Source: Alitta virens (Eukaryota; Annelida; Polychaeta; Phyllodocida; Nereididae). Taken from it: 64,000 nucleotides of DNA. The stretch covers positions 11,003,374 to 11,067,373 of the forward strand of contig OW028580.1 in NCBI GenBank assembly GCA_932294295.1. Reading direction: 5' to 3'. The notes under the pieces were generated by a model. That model searched no databases and was not told where the DNA came from. It worked only from the letters and a program-made list of their open reading frames with translations. Shown one piece after another: positions 62,601 to 64,000 of this stretch (position 1 is its first letter; each line of letters begins with the position of its first letter). The position numbers were made by a program, and so were the translations under genes.

Positions 62601-64000
62601 ACACAAAAATGTAGGAAATACATTTATCAGTGAGATGCCAGACTCACAGGCGGCGCCGATGAAGTAGTAAGTTAGGTCCACTTAGCACAGCCAATGAGAG
62701 GCAGAGGACGAAGCGTGCATTATGATAGCCACGTGGGGCACTCGTGCGTAGCAGGGTCAAGGCCGTTGCAGAAGGCCAGGATGCTGACAAGAAAACAAAC
62801 GACAACAAAGCAACACCGAAGTGAAATACACTATAGTAGGCTCATGGAACGATGTTGCACAGTTAAATTATCAAGAGTACACAAAAATGTAGGAAGTGCA
62901 TTTAGCAGTGAGATGCTAGACTCACAGACCAAGCCGATGAAGTAGTAATTTAGGTCAACTTAGCACAGCCAAAGAGAGGCACAGGACGAAGCGTGCATTA
63001 TGATAGCCACGTGGGGCACTCGTGCGTATCGGGGTCAAGGCCGTTGCCGAGGGCCAGGATGCTGACAAGAAAACAAACGAAAACAACGCAACACCGAAGT
63101 GAAATACTCTATATTAGCCTTTTGGAACGACATGGCACAGTTAAATTATCAAGAGTACACAAAAATGTAGGAAGTGCATTTAGCAGTGAGATGCTTGACT
63201 CACAGACCAAGCCGATGAAGTAGTAATTTAGGTCAGCTTAGCAGAGCCAAAGAGAGGCACAGGACGAAGCGTGCATTATGATAGCCACGTGGGGCACTCG
63301 TGCGTAGCGGGGTCAAGGCCGTTGTAGAGGGCCAGGATGCTGACAAGAAAACTAATGACAACAACGCAACACCGAAGTTAAATACTCTATAATTGCCTTT
63401 TGGAACGACGTGGCACAGTTAAATTATCAGGAGTACACAAAAATGTAGGAAGTACATTTAGCAGTGAGATGCCAGACTCACAGGCAGCGCCGATGAAGCA
63501 GTAAGTTAGGTCCACTTAGCACAGCCAATGAGAGGCAGAGGACGAAGCGTGCATTATGATAGCCACGTGGGGCACTCGTGCGTAGCGGGGTCAAGGCCGT
63601 TGCAGAGGGCCATACTGCTGACAAGAAAACAAACGACAACAACGCGACACCGAAGTGAAATACTCTATTACAGCATTTTGGAACGACGTGGCACAGTTAA
63701 ATTATCAGGACTACACAAAAATGTAGGAAGCACATTTAGCAGTGAGATGCCAGACTCACAGGCCGCACCGATGAAGTAGTAAATTAGGTCCACTTAGCAG
63801 AGCCAATGAGAGGCAGAGGACGAAGCGTGCATTATGATAGCCACGTGGGGCACTCGTGCGTAGCAGGGTCAAGGCCGTTGCAGAAGGCCAGGATGCTGAC
63901 AAGAAAACAAACGACAACAAAGCAACACCGAAGTGAAATACACTATAGTAGGCTCATGGAACGATGTTGCACAGTTAAATTATCAAGAGTACACAAAAAT
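59637..64000. repeat. Second copy of the 21-mer, enlarged to 22, cut by window end
   Basis: The order is D, F, A1, A3, A2, C, B, B/C, B, A2, A3/E, D, B, G, A2-prime, D (partial from 63806). Units 59637-61859 match 53800-56022 at 5837 bp. An extra B unit at 61860 then shifts the offset to 6115 bp (22 monomers) for 62138 (against 56023), 62416, 62694, 62972, 63250 and 63528. The extra B ends in AATTTTGGTCAAC, the same junction as the B unit at 48519. Confidence 0.8.

Larger units (their letters stand above)
1..64000. repeat. 278-bp satellite DNA, continuous tandem array
   Basis: Every part of the window belongs to head-to-tail copies of one 278-bp unit. Unit starts (ATGAGAGG or AAGAGAGG) fall at 177, 455, 732, 1010, 1288 and so on to 63806, always 278 or 277 bp apart. 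This makes 229 complete monomers and two edge fragments, all in one orientation. No insertion, inversion or unrelated sequence was seen, and no monomer is longer than 278 bp. The window opens and closes inside a monomer, so both array ends lie outside. No recognisable gene is present. The unit is not a satellite I can name. Its size, uniform orientation and layered higher-order structure are typical of eukaryotic centromeric or pericentromeric satellites, but the chromosomal location is inferred. Confidence 0.97.

Noticed and set aside
1..64000. CRISPR array or other bacterial repeat system
   Set aside because: The units are 278 bp, with no short repeat/unique spacer alternation and no cas-like genes. 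Adjacent units are homologous throughout.
1..64000. Ribosomal DNA spacer repeats
   Set aside because: No rRNA sequence appears in 64 kb and the array never breaks, so an intergenic spacer origin has no support here.

Overview
The whole window is one uninterrupted tandem satellite array. I see no protein gene, RNA gene, transposon, CRISPR array or non-satellite spacer. The unit is 278 bp (277 bp where one base is lost), always in the same orientation. Taking the A of the recurring ATGAGAGGCAGAGG (AAGAGAGG in some copies) as position 1, the first unit start is at 177 and the last at 63806. That gives 229 complete monomers plus a partial one at each edge (1-176 and 63806-64000). Of the 229, 33 are 277 bp and the rest are 278 bp. 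The array continues beyond both ends.

The monomers sort by eye into about ten families (called A1, A2, A3, A4, B, C, D, E, F and G here). They differ mainly at positions 60-90, 135-164 and 195-250. The families are arranged in higher-order repeats (HORs) whose length changes along the window: a 10/11-monomer pattern starting with an A2 unit (1-5732); two 10-mers and a shortened 9-mer (5733-13789); a 10-mer of period about 2777 bp (13790-21288); a transitional stretch (21289-27123) containing a diverged copy of 4066-6010; an 11-mer of period about 3056 bp (27124-35178); a nested 14-mer/10-mer (35179-45183); a disordered stretch (45184-49908); and a 14-mer that grows to a 21/22-mer (49909-64000). 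Shared private mutations and within-monomer hybrids show that unequal exchange and block duplication built this pattern.

A large, same-orientation, transposon-free array with layered HORs suggests a eukaryotic chromosome, most likely centromeric or pericentromeric heterochromatin assembled from long reads. This is inference. I do not recognise the satellite and cannot name the species. A hand count of one monomer (2677-2954) gives 135 G+C of 278 and 16 CpG against about 16 expected, so CpG is not depleted.

Each monomer carries several short elements: an AAATGTA-N5-TACATTT hairpin, a GTGAG-N8-CTCAC dyad, a CCACGTGG palindrome, a CCAAT pentamer, a 36-base tract without T, and weak matches to RNA polymerase III boxes A and B. 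An ORF of up to 83 codons recurs in many monomers, but it is broken in whole families, and 278 is not a multiple of three. I treat it as a by-product of repetition, not a gene. Family assignments and HOR boundaries were made by reading and have not been checked by alignment.
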